A model generated the notes under the pieces. It was not told where the DNA came from. It searched no databases and saw only the letters and a list, made by a program, of their open reading frames with translations. Positions 45,294 to 54,158 of a DNA stretch of 64,000 nt are shown here, piece by piece. The stretch comes from Sulfurimicrobium sp963741495 (lineage in GTDB: Bacteria > Pseudomonadota > Gammaproteobacteria > Burkholderiales > Sulfuricellaceae): positions 132,566 to 196,565 of the forward strand of contig CAVUID010000013.1 of NCBI GenBank assembly GCA_963741495.1, given 5' to 3'. The first letter of the stretch is position 1. Each line of letters starts with the position of its first letter. Position numbers and translations under genes: made by a program.

Positions 45294-45911
45294 TCAGGAA
45301 GCGGCTTCTTCTGTGCTCGCTTCTGCTTCACCTGTACCACCACCGCGCGGAGTCGGAATGGTCACAACTGCGGCATCGTCGCCATGCGCCAGTTGCACGA
45401 ATTCAACGCCCTTGGGCAGTTTGATTTCTGACATGTGGATCGAGTGTCCTGCAGCCAGGTTGGACAGATCCACTTCGATGAACTCGGGCAGATCCTTCGG
45501 CAGGCAGTTGACGTCCGCTTCGGTCATAACATGGTTCACGGTGCTGCCGGTCAGCTTCACGCCTGGTGCGACATCGGCATTGATGAAGTGGAACGGCACT
45601 TTCATATGAATCTTCTGTTTCAGGTTGACGCGCTGGAAATCCACATGCAGCACCAGTTGCTTGAAGGGGTGCATCTGGTAATCACGCAGCAGAACCTTTT
45701 CTTTTTTGGAATTGAGGTTCATGGTGAGAATGGAAGAGTGAAAGCTCTCATGGCGTAGTGCATGATAGATTTCATTGTGATCCAGTTCAATCACGGCGAC
45801 TTCTTCACCGCTGCCATAGACGATGGCAGGGGTTTTGCCAGCATGGCGGAGACGGCGGCTCGCACCCGTTCCCTGCACCGTGCGCAAGGTTGCGTTAAAT
45901 TCAATAGTCAT
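45294..45911 (-). CDS. rplY: 50S ribosomal protein L25 (TL5/Ctc form)
   Basis: 5S rRNA-binding protein. 205 residues, the long form with the N-terminal L25 domain (FNATLRTVQGTGASRRLRHAGK) plus the Ctc beta domain (VPFHFINADVAPGVKLTG, LPEFIEVDLSNLAAGHSIH) and a low-complexity tail (EAEASTEEAAS). GGAG precedes ATG 45911. Separated from upstream prs by a heptad-repeat hairpin. Confidence 0.95.
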   Translation of the reverse strand: MTIEFNATLRTVQGTGASRRLRHAGKTPAIVYGSGEEVAVIELDHNEIYHALRHESFHSSILTMNLNSKKEKVLLRDYQMHPFKQLVLHVDFQRVNLKQKIHMKVPFHFINADVAPGVKLTGSTVNHVMTEADVNCLPKDLPEFIEVDLSNLAAGHSIHMSEIKLPKGVEFVQLAHGDDAAVVTIPTPRGGGTGEAEASTEEAAS

Positions 45912-45962
45912 TACATTACTCCAAAGTTATCAAAAAACCGCCCGCGACCAGGCGGTGTAACA

Positions 45963-46027
45963 AGCTATCAGCCATCAGCGATCAGTTGTCAGCTTGAAAC
46001 TGACGGCTGAAAGCTGATGGCTGACTG
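45963..46027. repeat. Heptanucleotide repeat hairpin between prs and rplY
   Basis: Direct units CTATCAG/CCATCAG/CGATCAG/TTGTCAG on the left face TGACGG/CTGAAAG/CTGATGG/CTGACTG on the right, giving a hairpin with AGCCATCAGC paired to GCTGATGGCT. It abuts the prs stop codon (46028-46030). Confidence 0.8.
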
Positions 46028-46978
46028 CTATTCCATGAACAAGGAACTGACTGAGTCCTCGTTGCTGATTCTGCGTATCGTCTCGGCCATCAGTTCGGCG
46101 ACCGAGAGCTGGCGAATGCGGCCACACTGTTTGGCTTCTTCACGTAGCGGGATGGTATCGGTCACCACCAGCTCGTCGAGATGGGAATTCATGATCCGCT
46201 CGACCGCACTACCGGACAATACCGGATGCGTACAATAAGCCAGCACTTTCTCTGCACCATGCTCCTTGAGAGCTGACGCTGCTTCACACAGGGTGTTGGC
46301 AGTGTCTACCAGATCGTCCATCAGAATGCAGGTACGTCCTGAAACATCACCGATAATGTGCATGACCTTGGCCACATTGGGCTTGGGACGACGTTTGTCG
46401 ATGATCGCAAGATCCGACTCCAGACGCTTGGCCAGGGCACGGGCACGCACGACGCCACCCACGTCCGGCGAAACCACCATCAGATTCTTGTGATCGTGCT
46501 TCCAGATGTCGCCGAGAAGGATGGGCGCGGAGTAAACATTGTCCACGGGGATATCAAAGAACCCCTGGATCTGGTCGGAATGCAGATCCATGGTCAGCAG
46601 ACGATCCACACCCACGCTCTGCAGCATGTTGGCCACGACCTTGGCGGTAATGGCCACGCGGGCGGATCGCGGGCGGCGGTCCTGGCGGGCGTAACCAAGA
46701 TATGGGATGGCCGCAGTGATACGCCCAGCGGAGGCGCGCTTCAGCGCGTCCACCATGACCATGACTTCCATCAGGGTGTCGTTGGTTGGCATGCAGGTGG
46801 ATTGCAACACGAAAACGTCCTTGCCGCGCACGTTTTCGAGCAATTCGACCATCACCTCTCCATCCGAGAAACGCCCGACAACTGCGCGCCCAAGATGAAT
46901 ATTGAGGTGCTTAACCACTTCTTCGGCAAGCCGTGGATTGGCATTGCCGGTAAAAACCATCATGCTGCCGTACGCCAT
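46028..46978 (-). CDS. prs: Ribose-phosphate pyrophosphokinase
   Basis: Makes PRPP for nucleotide, histidine and tryptophan synthesis. 316 residues; DLHSDQIQGFFDIPVDN and the PRPP-binding loop VSPDVGGVVRARALAKRL are intact, with DLVDTANTLCEAA near the end. ATG 46978 is used; a second ATG six codons on (MMVFTGNANPRLA) would also fit. Lies downstream of tRNA-Gln in the usual lolB-ispE-tRNA-prs order. Confidence 0.96.
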   Translation of the reverse strand: MAYGSMMVFTGNANPRLAEEVVKHLNIHLGRAVVGRFSDGEVMVELLENVRGKDVFVLQSTCMPTNDTLMEVMVMVDALKRASAGRITAAIPYLGYARQDRRPRSARVAITAKVVANMLQSVGVDRLLTMDLHSDQIQGFFDIPVDNVYSAPILLGDIWKHDHKNLMVVSPDVGGVVRARALAKRLESDLAIIDKRRPKPNVAKVMHIIGDVSGRTCILMDDLVDTANTLCEAASALKEHGAEKVLAYCTHPVLSGSAVERIMNSHLDELVVTDTIPLREEAKQCGRIRQLSVAELMAETIRRISNEDSVSSLFME

Positions 46979-47042
46979 GAGGTGCCTATCTCAGCGAATA
47001 AAAAAACAAAGGGGCGGGGTTTGAATGCCCGCCCCTGAAATT

Positions 47043-47117
47043 TGGCTGGGGAGGTAGGGATCGAACCTACGAATGCCGGAATCAAAATCCGGTGCCTTAC
47101 CACTTGGCGACTCCCCA
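47043..47117 (-). tRNA. tRNA-Gln (anticodon TTG)
   Basis: 75 bases including an encoded CCA. Acceptor stem TGGGGAG pairs with CTCCCCA, D arm AGTCGCCAAGTGGTAAGGCA, anticodon loop TTTTGAT with TTG, T arm GTAGGTTCGATCCCTAC, discriminator G. It lies between ispE and prs, a position shared with many proteobacteria. Confidence 0.97.
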
Positions 47118-47123
47118 ATTAAT

Positions 47124-47960
47124 CTAGTCTGCAAAATCCTGCAACGGATGCCGGTCCAGCCCCTGCGCTACAAAGCCCTGCCATCCGGCAGGCTTGCGAT
47201 TCAGAACCTGGCTTGCCTCATCTTCCGAGTCGAACGCTGCGAATACGCACGCGCCCGACCCTGTCATCCTGGCTGCCCCCTGCTGCTCAAGCCAGCCCAG
47301 ATACTCCGCGACCTTGGGATACCTGCTGCAAACAACCGCTTGCAAATCATTGTGCAATTCGGCTGTCAGGAGGAGCGGTATTTTGATCGAACTCGTGTTT
47401 CGTGTCAATTCCGGCGCAGCAAAAATCTCAGCTGTCGGCACTGAAACCGGCGGGATCAGCACCACATACCATGCCGGAGGGAGATGAATGGGCTGGAGGC
47501 ACTCACCCACACCCTCGGCAAAGGCGCTTTCGCCAAATATAAAGACCGGCACGTCGGCACCCAATTGCAAACCCAGTTGCTGCAATTGGGTACGTGGAAG
47601 ATTGAGCTGCCACAGGCGGTTCAGGACCAGCAGGGTGGTGGCCGCATCGGAACTGCCGCCGCCCAGTCCGCCGCCCATTGGCAGGCGCTTCTCCACTGCG
47701 ATCTCCACCCCCTGCGTGCAGCCAGTGTGTGCCTGAAGCAGGCGTGCTGCACGCACCACCAGGTCTTTATCAGGCGCAACGCCAGCCAGTTCCGTCTTGC
47801 GCACCACCTGTCCATCGCTGCGAAGCTTAAAGCGCAGGCTGTCGCCGTAGTCGATAAAACGGAATACGCTTTGCAGCAGATGGTATCCGTCCGGGCGCCG
47901 CCCCACCACGTGCAGAAACAGGTTTAGCTTGGCTGGCGCGGGATAGGCGATGTCGCTCAT
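47124..47960 (-). CDS. ispE: 4-diphosphocytidyl-2-C-methyl-D-erythritol kinase
   Basis: GHMP kinase of the MEP isoprenoid pathway. 278 residues with PAPAKLNLFLHVVGRRPDGYH, the ATP loop PMGGGLGGGSSDAATTL and MTGSGACVFAAF. ATG 47960 overlaps the lolB stop by four bases. Confidence 0.95.
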   Translation of the reverse strand: MSDIAYPAPAKLNLFLHVVGRRPDGYHLLQSVFRFIDYGDSLRFKLRSDGQVVRKTELAGVAPDKDLVVRAARLLQAHTGCTQGVEIAVEKRLPMGGGLGGGSSDAATTLLVLNRLWQLNLPRTQLQQLGLQLGADVPVFIFGESAFAEGVGECLQPIHLPPAWYVVLIPPVSVPTAEIFAAPELTRNTSSIKIPLLLTAELHNDLQAVVCSRYPKVAEYLGWLEQQGAARMTGSGACVFAAFDSEDEASQVLNRKPAGWQGFVAQGLDRHPLQDFAD

Positions 47961-48547
47961 GGCAGCGCCCAGTCATCCACGATCAGCTTGAGCTCCAGGG
48001 TATCGTTGCGCATCGTGATGCGCGACGGCAGGACATAATTTCCTTCCATGCGGTAGTCCTGATATCTGATGTCCCACTCCTGCTGGCGCAAACGAACGAT
48101 GCGCATGCTTTCATCGCGCTCGCTTTCGGCCATGCCGTCGGGTGCCGGGCGGCCAAGCACCCAGTATTGCATCCCATCCAGTGGCAGGCGCCAGCCCAGC
48201 ACCTGCTCGGTCAATTCTGCCGCGCTTTGTGCGGTGTAATGACCTTCCGAGGTATCCAGCGTCACGATTTCCGCCTTGCGCTGTATGCGGGCCACGGTCT
48301 GCCCGAGAGGGGAGCGCAACTGGATCTCGTCTTCATTTACATGATGCCGCCAGCTCAAATTGCCTGAAAATCCCTGCCCATCATGTTTCACGCCAATCCG
48401 GCCATTCATCAGGAACGATTCCGGGGCAGTTTGAATGACCGCCGTTGCGGGCAACCTGGGCGCTGGCGTGGCGCAGCCTCCCAGCAGCAGCGAACCCAGC
48501 AGTATCAGCCAAAGCATGAAACCGCTATTTGAATTTTTGCATGACAT
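47957..48547 (-). CDS. lolB: Outer-membrane lipoprotein LolB
   Basis: Receives lipoproteins from LolA and inserts them in the outer membrane. Lipoprotein signal ending LLLGGC, then GRIGVKHDGQGFSGNLSWRH and a beta-barrel-like domain; about 196 residues. I chose ATG 48547, which leaves a lysine before the hydrophobic core and overlaps the TPR gene by 23 bases; ATG 48517, after the TPR stop, and 48562 are alternatives. Diverged family, so the call rests also on ispE linkage. Confidence 0.85.
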   Translation of the reverse strand: MSCKNSNSGFMLWLILLGSLLLGGCATPAPRLPATAVIQTAPESFLMNGRIGVKHDGQGFSGNLSWRHHVNEDEIQLRSPLGQTVARIQRKAEIVTLDTSEGHYTAQSAAELTEQVLGWRLPLDGMQYWVLGRPAPDGMAESERDESMRIVRLRQQEWDIRYQDYRMEGNYVLPSRITMRNDTLELKLIVDDWALP

Positions 48548-50249
48548 TAAGCAATACTTCATTTTCCGGCGTTAATTTCAGGGCAGATTGCCACACCTTG
48601 CGCGCTTCATCATGCAGACCCTGAACCCAAAGCGCTTCACCAAGGTGCGCTGCAATTTCAGGATCCTGGCGCAGTTCGTGCGCTTTTTTCAGCCACTCGA
48701 CGGCCTTGCCATGCGCGCCCAGGCGGAAATGAGTCCAGCCCAGGCTGTCCATGATGAGGGGATCGTTAGGCGCCAGGAAAAGTGCCTTTTCCGTCAACTG
48801 CAGCGCCTCTTCGAGACGGATGCCGCGTTCCGCAAAGGAATAGCCGAGAGCGTTGTAGGCATGAGCGTTATCGGGTTTGAGCTGGATCAGCTGGCGCAGG
48901 TCTTTTTCCATCACTTCCAGCAAATTAAGCTTCTCGGCAGCCATGGCATGGTCGTAAAGCAGCTCTGGCTGGCTGGGCAGTTTTTCCAGCCCTTTTCCCA
49001 GCACATCAAAGGCATCCTGATGCCGTTTTGCTTCGCGCAGCAATTGCGCCTCGGCCTGGATCAGCAAGGTACGCTGGGCAATGTCTTGCGGTTGAACCTG
49101 TTGCAGATGCGCGCGCGCCTCGTCCAGCCTGCCCTGTTTTGACAAAATGCCAGCATAGCGAATCTGGGCCCTGAGGTAGTGTTCTCCAGGCCCGATTTGC
49201 GCGAACCACGCCGCAGCCTGGTCCAGACGCTTGTCTTCTTCCGCAATCTGGCCAAGGTAGAAGTGCGCCAGGTCGGCATCCTTATATCCCGCAGCAAGCG
49301 CCTGCTTCAAATGGGTTTCTGCACCCGCCAGGTCGGCGGCCTGCAGAGCAAGCAAGCCAACTGCAAAACTGATTTCTGGGTTGTTGGGCGCGTCATCCAG
49401 CACCCGCTGAAATTCGACCCGAGCCTGCGGGTAATCTTTTTCACTTACCAGCAGGCGGGCGTAGGCGAGCCGCACTTCGCCGGACTTGGGGTAATCACGC
49501 AGAAAGGCGCGGTAAAATTCCCGCGCATCACTGGTGGAAACCTGCTGCAGCGCCTGTCCCTGGAACAAGGCCGCGGGCTGCCAGCCCGGGCGCAAACGAT
49601 CGGCCAGGCGCAACGCCGCGATGGCTTCCTGTTGCTTGCCGGCGCTCCATGCAGCCTGGGCGATCGTGAAATGCGCCTCGGCGCTCTCCGGGTAGGGCTT
49701 CGCAAGCTCCTGAACCAGCACCAGCACGGCCTCACGGTCAGGCTGCCGCGCCAGCATCTGGTTCAGATGGAGGAACGCGGCAGCGCGACCGTCGCCCTCG
49801 GCGGCAATGAGCTTTTCGAGATAGGGGCGCGCTTCGCCCAGGCGGCCACTGTTGATGAGCAGGGCTGCCGCAGCCTGAGTGGCCTGGGCGGAGTCCGGAT
49901 CGAGAGATTGCCACAACAATGCAGCATCACCCGCCTGGGCGGCCTGCCGCCCCTGAACAGCGGTTTCAGTCGCGCGCTGGGCCAGGCGCGGATCGCGAGT
50001 CTGTTTCGCCAGGTCCAGCAGCGCCTCTGCTGCGAGTTCCGGCTGGCCGCGTTGCAGCGCAACTTCGCCTACCAGATACTGATAAAGCGATTGCGCTGTC
50101 AATTCCTGGTTTGGAAGCGACGGTTTTTTCTCCTCGGGCTGAGGCTTTTCCGCGACGGCTGACGGCGATCTGGTCTGCAAAGGCGCGCATGCCGCAAGCG
50201 CCAGCAAAGAGGAGGCCAATAAGGCAGATTTGAGTTTCAGGGTAGGCAT
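48525..50249 (-). CDS. TPR-repeat lipoprotein
   Basis: 574 residues. Lipoprotein signal (LKLKSALLASSLLALAAC), a proline/glutamate linker, then about a dozen tetratricopeptide helix pairs through the C-terminus (for example HAYNALGYSFAERGIRLEEAL and DSLGWTHFRLGAHGKAVEWL). Such proteins upstream of lolB are common in betaproteobacteria and may scaffold envelope complexes; specific role unknown. ATG 50249 is used because it starts the signal peptide; the frame is open to 50345. Divergent from the ABC operon. Confidence 0.85.
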   Translation of the reverse strand: MPTLKLKSALLASSLLALAACAPLQTRSPSAVAEKPQPEEKKPSLPNQELTAQSLYQYLVGEVALQRGQPELAAEALLDLAKQTRDPRLAQRATETAVQGRQAAQAGDAALLWQSLDPDSAQATQAAAALLINSGRLGEARPYLEKLIAAEGDGRAAAFLHLNQMLARQPDREAVLVLVQELAKPYPESAEAHFTIAQAAWSAGKQQEAIAALRLADRLRPGWQPAALFQGQALQQVSTSDAREFYRAFLRDYPKSGEVRLAYARLLVSEKDYPQARVEFQRVLDDAPNNPEISFAVGLLALQAADLAGAETHLKQALAAGYKDADLAHFYLGQIAEEDKRLDQAAAWFAQIGPGEHYLRAQIRYAGILSKQGRLDEARAHLQQVQPQDIAQRTLLIQAEAQLLREAKRHQDAFDVLGKGLEKLPSQPELLYDHAMAAEKLNLLEVMEKDLRQLIQLKPDNAHAYNALGYSFAERGIRLEEALQLTEKALFLAPNDPLIMDSLGWTHFRLGAHGKAVEWLKKAHELRQDPEIAAHLGEALWVQGLHDEARKVWQSALKLTPENEVLLNVMQKFK

Positions 50250-50343
50250 CTTGGTGCTCGGGGTCTCAAGTATAATGAGTGCTCGCCAAGTATAGGCACA
50301 ACCCTTTGAACTGGCTACTCTGAACTCATGTCTTACGACTTTC

Positions 50344-51087
50344 ATGCCTGAAATCCAGCCCGCCCTTCGTGCCCGTAACCTGAGCCGCCATTATGGAAAG
50401 AATATGGCGCTGGAGGCACTTGATCTGGAATTGCACCCGGGAGAGGTGCTGGGACTGCTGGGCCCGAATGGCGCAGGAAAATCCACCGCGATGCGGATTC
50501 TGGCTGGCAATCTCGCACCCAGCACCGGCACTGTCGAAATCTGCGGCATCGACCTGTGCAACAACCCGGTGGAGGCAAAAATGCATCTCGGCTACCTGCC
50601 CGAAATCCCGCCCCTGTATCGAGAAATGACCGTGAGCGAATATCTGCATCTGGCGGCTCGCCTGCACCGGATGCCCGAATCCGCCGTGGGTGCCGCCGTG
50701 CGACAGGCTTTGCAGCGCTGTGATCTGACGGAAGTGGCAAAGCGGCTGATCGGCCATCTGTCCAAAGGTTTTCAGCAGCGGGTTGGCATCGCCCAGGCGA
50801 TCGTCCATGCACCTGCCGTGATTATTCTGGATGAACCCACGGCAGGGCTGGATCCGCTGCAGATTCGCGAAATTCGCACCCTGATTGCCGAACTGGGCCG
50901 TTCCCATAGCATGATCCTGTCCACCCATTTTCTGCCTGAAGCCGAAGCGCTCTGCAACCGGGTACTGATCCTGCGCCAGGGGAGGCCCGTTTTCAGCGGA
51001 GCGACTGAGGACTTGCGACAACAGTGCGCCGGCAGCAGCCTGGAAGACTGCTTCGTCCATCTGACCCGGTCAGAGAGAACGGCATGA
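50344..51087 (+). CDS. ABC-2 type transporter ATP-binding protein (GldA-like)
   Basis: 247 residues. Walker A GLLGPNGAGKSTAMRIL, signature LSKGFQQRVGIAQAI, Walker B VIILDEPTAGLDP, and the H-loop LSTHFLPEAEAL. First gene of a three-gene operon with ATGA overlaps to a permease and a GldG-like protein. The Gld name reflects Flavobacterium gliding genes; in non-gliding bacteria the substrate is unknown. Confidence 0.9.
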   Translation: MPEIQPALRARNLSRHYGKNMALEALDLELHPGEVLGLLGPNGAGKSTAMRILAGNLAPSTGTVEICGIDLCNNPVEAKMHLGYLPEIPPLYREMTVSEYLHLAARLHRMPESAVGAAVRQALQRCDLTEVAKRLIGHLSKGFQQRVGIAQAIVHAPAVIILDEPTAGLDPLQIREIRTLIAELGRSHSMILSTHFLPEAEALCNRVLILRQGRPVFSGATEDLRQQCAGSSLEDCFVHLTRSERTA

Positions 51088-51824
51088 TCGTTACGATCGC
51101 CACCAAGGAATTCAGGGCACTGTTCGGCTCACCCCTTGCCTGGATTACCCTTGGGGTTCTGCAAGGAATTCTGGCATGGTTGTTTGTCAACCAGGTGGAC
51201 GCCTTTGTCGGGCTGCAGGCCCAACTGGCGCTGCTTGCCAATCCGCCGGGCGTAACTGAAATGGTGGTGGCTCCACTGTTCGGGGCGACCGCCATGCTGC
51301 TGCTGGTCGTGACACCAATTCTCGCCATGCGCCTGATTGCGGAAGAGCGGCGCAACCATACCCTGCCCCTGCTGCTTTCCGCGCCGCTTTCGCTCTCCGA
51401 CATCGTGCTGGGCAAATTTCTCGGGTTATGGGGATTTCTCTGCCTGATCATCACGCTCACCTTGCTCATGGCGCTTTCACTTTATGCCGGCGGACAACTC
51501 GACATAGGCCTGCTGCTTGCCAACCTTTCCGGCCTGGTGTTTTTGGCAGCCAGCCTTGCCGCGCTCGGCCTATATTTTTCCTGCCTCACCGCGCATCCCG
51601 CCGTGGCGGCCATCAGCGGCATCGGCGCTTCTCTCGGTCTGTGGTTGCTGGATATTGCGTCAAAGGATCTGGGGGCCTGGCATACGCTGTCGCTGCTGTG
51701 GCATTTCGAGCGCATCAGCCGGGGATTTCTGAATAGCGCCGATGTGATTTATTTTCTGCTCTTCACTGCAACTTTTCTGATGTTGGCAATACGCCGCCTT
51801 GACCGCGACCGGGTGTGCGAATGA
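51084..51824 (+). CDS. ABC-2 type transporter permease (GldF-like)
   Basis: 246 residues, about six membrane segments, beginning IVTIATKEFRALFGSPLAW. The frame is open 20 codons upstream, but ATG 51084 overlaps the ATPase stop (ATGA) and matches the family start. The RLIAEERRNHTLPLLLSAPL segment is the typical ABC-2 coupling region. Confidence 0.88.
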   Translation: MIVTIATKEFRALFGSPLAWITLGVLQGILAWLFVNQVDAFVGLQAQLALLANPPGVTEMVVAPLFGATAMLLLVVTPILAMRLIAEERRNHTLPLLLSAPLSLSDIVLGKFLGLWGFLCLIITLTLLMALSLYAGGQLDIGLLLANLSGLVFLAASLAALGLYFSCLTAHPAVAAISGIGASLGLWLLDIASKDLGAWHTLSLLWHFERISRGFLNSADVIYFLLFTATFLMLAIRRLDRDRVCE

Positions 51825-53182
51825 GCGCCATGAAAACTTTCTCCCGGCTTCTGTTCTGGCTGCGCCGCCACCCACGGATATATGCGCTGTTACTGCTTGG
51901 CATCGTGAGCACTGCGGGTGTTTTGTCTCAGCGCCATGACTGGCAATGGGATGCCACGCAGAATGGCCGTCACACGCTGAGCCAGGCCAGCCAGAAAGTA
52001 CTGCGTGAAATACCGGGAACGGTTTCCGTGACCGCCTATGCCACCTTGCAGGATGCGCGGCTTGGCGATCTGCGGAGGCCTATTCGCGATTTTCTTGCCC
52101 GTTATCAGGGTCTCAAGTCCGACCTGGTATTGAATTTCATTGATCCGCTCGCGCAACCCGAACTGGCGCGCATGGCCGGGGTTCGGGTCAATGGCGAACT
52201 GGTGCTGCGATACGGGGAACGCAGTGAGCATCTGACGACACTGAATGAGCAGGACTTTACCAATACCCTGATGCGCCTTGCCAGGGGACATGAACGCCTG
52301 GTTCTGGGCGTAAGCGGACACGGCGAGCGCAGGCTGGATGGGGGTGCCCCTCATGATCTGGGCGAGCTCGGGCGCCAGCTGGCGAACAAGGGCTTCCGCA
52401 GTGCAGTCGCAAGTCTGGCCCTTGAGCCAGAAGTACCCCTCGAAGTCAATGTGCTGCTGCTCACTCAGCCAGAGACAGAAATCGCACCGGGTGAAGCAGA
52501 TAAGATCCGGCGCTATCTGGCACGTGGCGGCAATCTGCTGTGGTTACTGGAACCCGGTTCGCTCAAGGGTTTGCAGCCCATTGCAGAAACGCTGGGACTG
52601 GCACTGACGCCGGGAGTGGTCATCGATCCCGCCGCTAAAGAATCAGGCTTTCCTCTGACAACGGCCGTGGCGGCCCAGTATGGTCCGCATGCAATTACTT
52701 CCCAGTTCGATCTTGTCACGCTCTACCCCCATGCCCGCGCCATTGGCATGAATGACGACCCTGCCTGGCATGCGACACCATTGCTTGAAACCTCCGTGCG
52801 CGCCTGGGTGGAAAATGGCAGGGCGGATGAGCAGGCATCATTCGACGAGGGCCAGGATATCCCCGGCCCGGTCGTGATCGGCTGGTCGCTGGAGCGGGTG
52901 CAAGAGGATGTCAAACAACGAGTGGTCGTGATTGGCAGCGGGGAATTTCTCGCCAATGCTGCGCTCGGCAATGCCGGCAATCTTGATCTCGGGATCAATC
53001 TGTTCAACTGGCTGGCTGGCGACGAGAAACTCATTTTCATCCAGCCCAAGAATACGCTGGATGCCACGCTGGACATCAGCAAGACAGGGATGATGGCGCT
53101 CACGTCGGTTTTCCTGCTGATATTGCCCTTGTCCTTTTTCATGATTGCCATCGCTGTCTGGCGCCGCCGGCGCAACAGCTGA
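51821..53182 (+). CDS. GldG-family ABC auxiliary protein
   Basis: 453 residues from ATG 51821 (ATGA overlap). N-terminal membrane segment, large periplasmic domain of the GldG/ABC-type uncharacterised transport family (SQASQKVLREIPGTVSVTAYA, LNEQDFTNTLMRL, SGHGERRLDGG, RGGNLLWLLEPG), and one C-terminal membrane segment ending RRRRN. Works with the two preceding genes; cargo unknown. mutM follows nine bases later. Confidence 0.88.
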   Translation: MSAMKTFSRLLFWLRRHPRIYALLLLGIVSTAGVLSQRHDWQWDATQNGRHTLSQASQKVLREIPGTVSVTAYATLQDARLGDLRRPIRDFLARYQGLKSDLVLNFIDPLAQPELARMAGVRVNGELVLRYGERSEHLTTLNEQDFTNTLMRLARGHERLVLGVSGHGERRLDGGAPHDLGELGRQLANKGFRSAVASLALEPEVPLEVNVLLLTQPETEIAPGEADKIRRYLARGGNLLWLLEPGSLKGLQPIAETLGLALTPGVVIDPAAKESGFPLTTAVAAQYGPHAITSQFDLVTLYPHARAIGMNDDPAWHATPLLETSVRAWVENGRADEQASFDEGQDIPGPVVIGWSLERVQEDVKQRVVVIGSGEFLANAALGNAGNLDLGINLFNWLAGDEKLIFIQPKNTLDATLDISKTGMMALTSVFLLILPLSFFMIAIAVWRRRRNS

Positions 53183-53191
53183 GCCGTTTTC

Positions 53192-54007
53192 ATGCCCGAA
53201 CTGCCCGAAGTCGAAACCACCCGCCGCGGCCTCGAACCCCATCTGAACGGCCAGTGCATCAAGGCGGCCATTGTGCGCAATGCTCGCCTGCGCTTTCCTG
53301 TTGACCCGGAACTGGTGCGGATTTTACCCGGACTAGCCATCCGTGGCGCCGCCCGGCGCGGCAAATACCTGTTGCTGGATTGCAGCCAGGGCTGGCTGAT
53401 TCTGCATCTGGGCATGTCCGGCAGCTTGCGCATTCTGCCCGCCGCCACACAGGTAGAAAAACATGACCACTTCGACCTGGTGCTGGAAAATGGTTTCTGC
53501 ATGCGCCTGCGCGATCCGCGGCGTTTTGGTGCCGTGATCTGGACAGAAACTGACCCAATGCGTCACCCCTTGCTGGTCAAGCTGGGCGTGGAGCCGCTGA
53601 CTGACGACTTTGATGGCGCCTGGCTATACCGTATTACGCGCGGCAAGAAAACCAGCATCAAACAAACCCTGATGGACGGCCATCTGGTCGTGGGCGTGGG
53701 CAATATTTATGCCAACGAGGCTTTATTCCGTGCCGGCATCAAACCTACGCTTTCAGCTTTGCGCCTGGGGCGTGAGCGTTGTGACAAGCTGGCGCTAACG
53801 GTGAAAGAGGTGCTGGAACAGGCGATTGCTGCGGGCGGCAGCAGCCTGCGAGATTTTGTCGACAGTAGCGGCAAGCCTGGCTATTTTCAGCAGCAATATT
53901 TTGTTTATGGCCGCGCCGGCGAGCCTTGCCATGTCTGCGCCAGCACCATCTGTTTGCTGCGCCAGGGGCAACGCGCCACTTTTTATTGCCCCTGCTGCCA
54001 GAAATGA
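53192..54007 (+). CDS. mutM: Formamidopyrimidine-DNA glycosylase
   Basis: Removes 8-oxoguanine and formamidopyrimidines with beta,delta-lyase activity. 271 residues. Catalytic N-terminal PELPEVETTRRGLEPHL (Pro2, Glu3), VGNIYANEALFRAGI, and a C-terminal zinc finger CHVC...CPCC. Starts nine bases after the GldG-like gene, so probably in the same transcript. Confidence 0.96.
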   Translation: MPELPEVETTRRGLEPHLNGQCIKAAIVRNARLRFPVDPELVRILPGLAIRGAARRGKYLLLDCSQGWLILHLGMSGSLRILPAATQVEKHDHFDLVLENGFCMRLRDPRRFGAVIWTETDPMRHPLLVKLGVEPLTDDFDGAWLYRITRGKKTSIKQTLMDGHLVVGVGNIYANEALFRAGIKPTLSALRLGRERCDKLALTVKEVLEQAIAAGGSSLRDFVDSSGKPGYFQQQYFVYGRAGEPCHVCASTICLLRQGQRATFYCPCCQK

Positions 54008-54158
54008 TGAAATGTGGCATGTAAATTGCGTGCATACACGACACATTTCGAGCGTTCATGAGAATGCTTAGAACCCGCGCGGACAACATTGTTTAATTTG
54101 AATTTTATGCTAAAGTACGATGGCATCGTCCCGACAGGGTCGGTTACGGGGGAATTTC

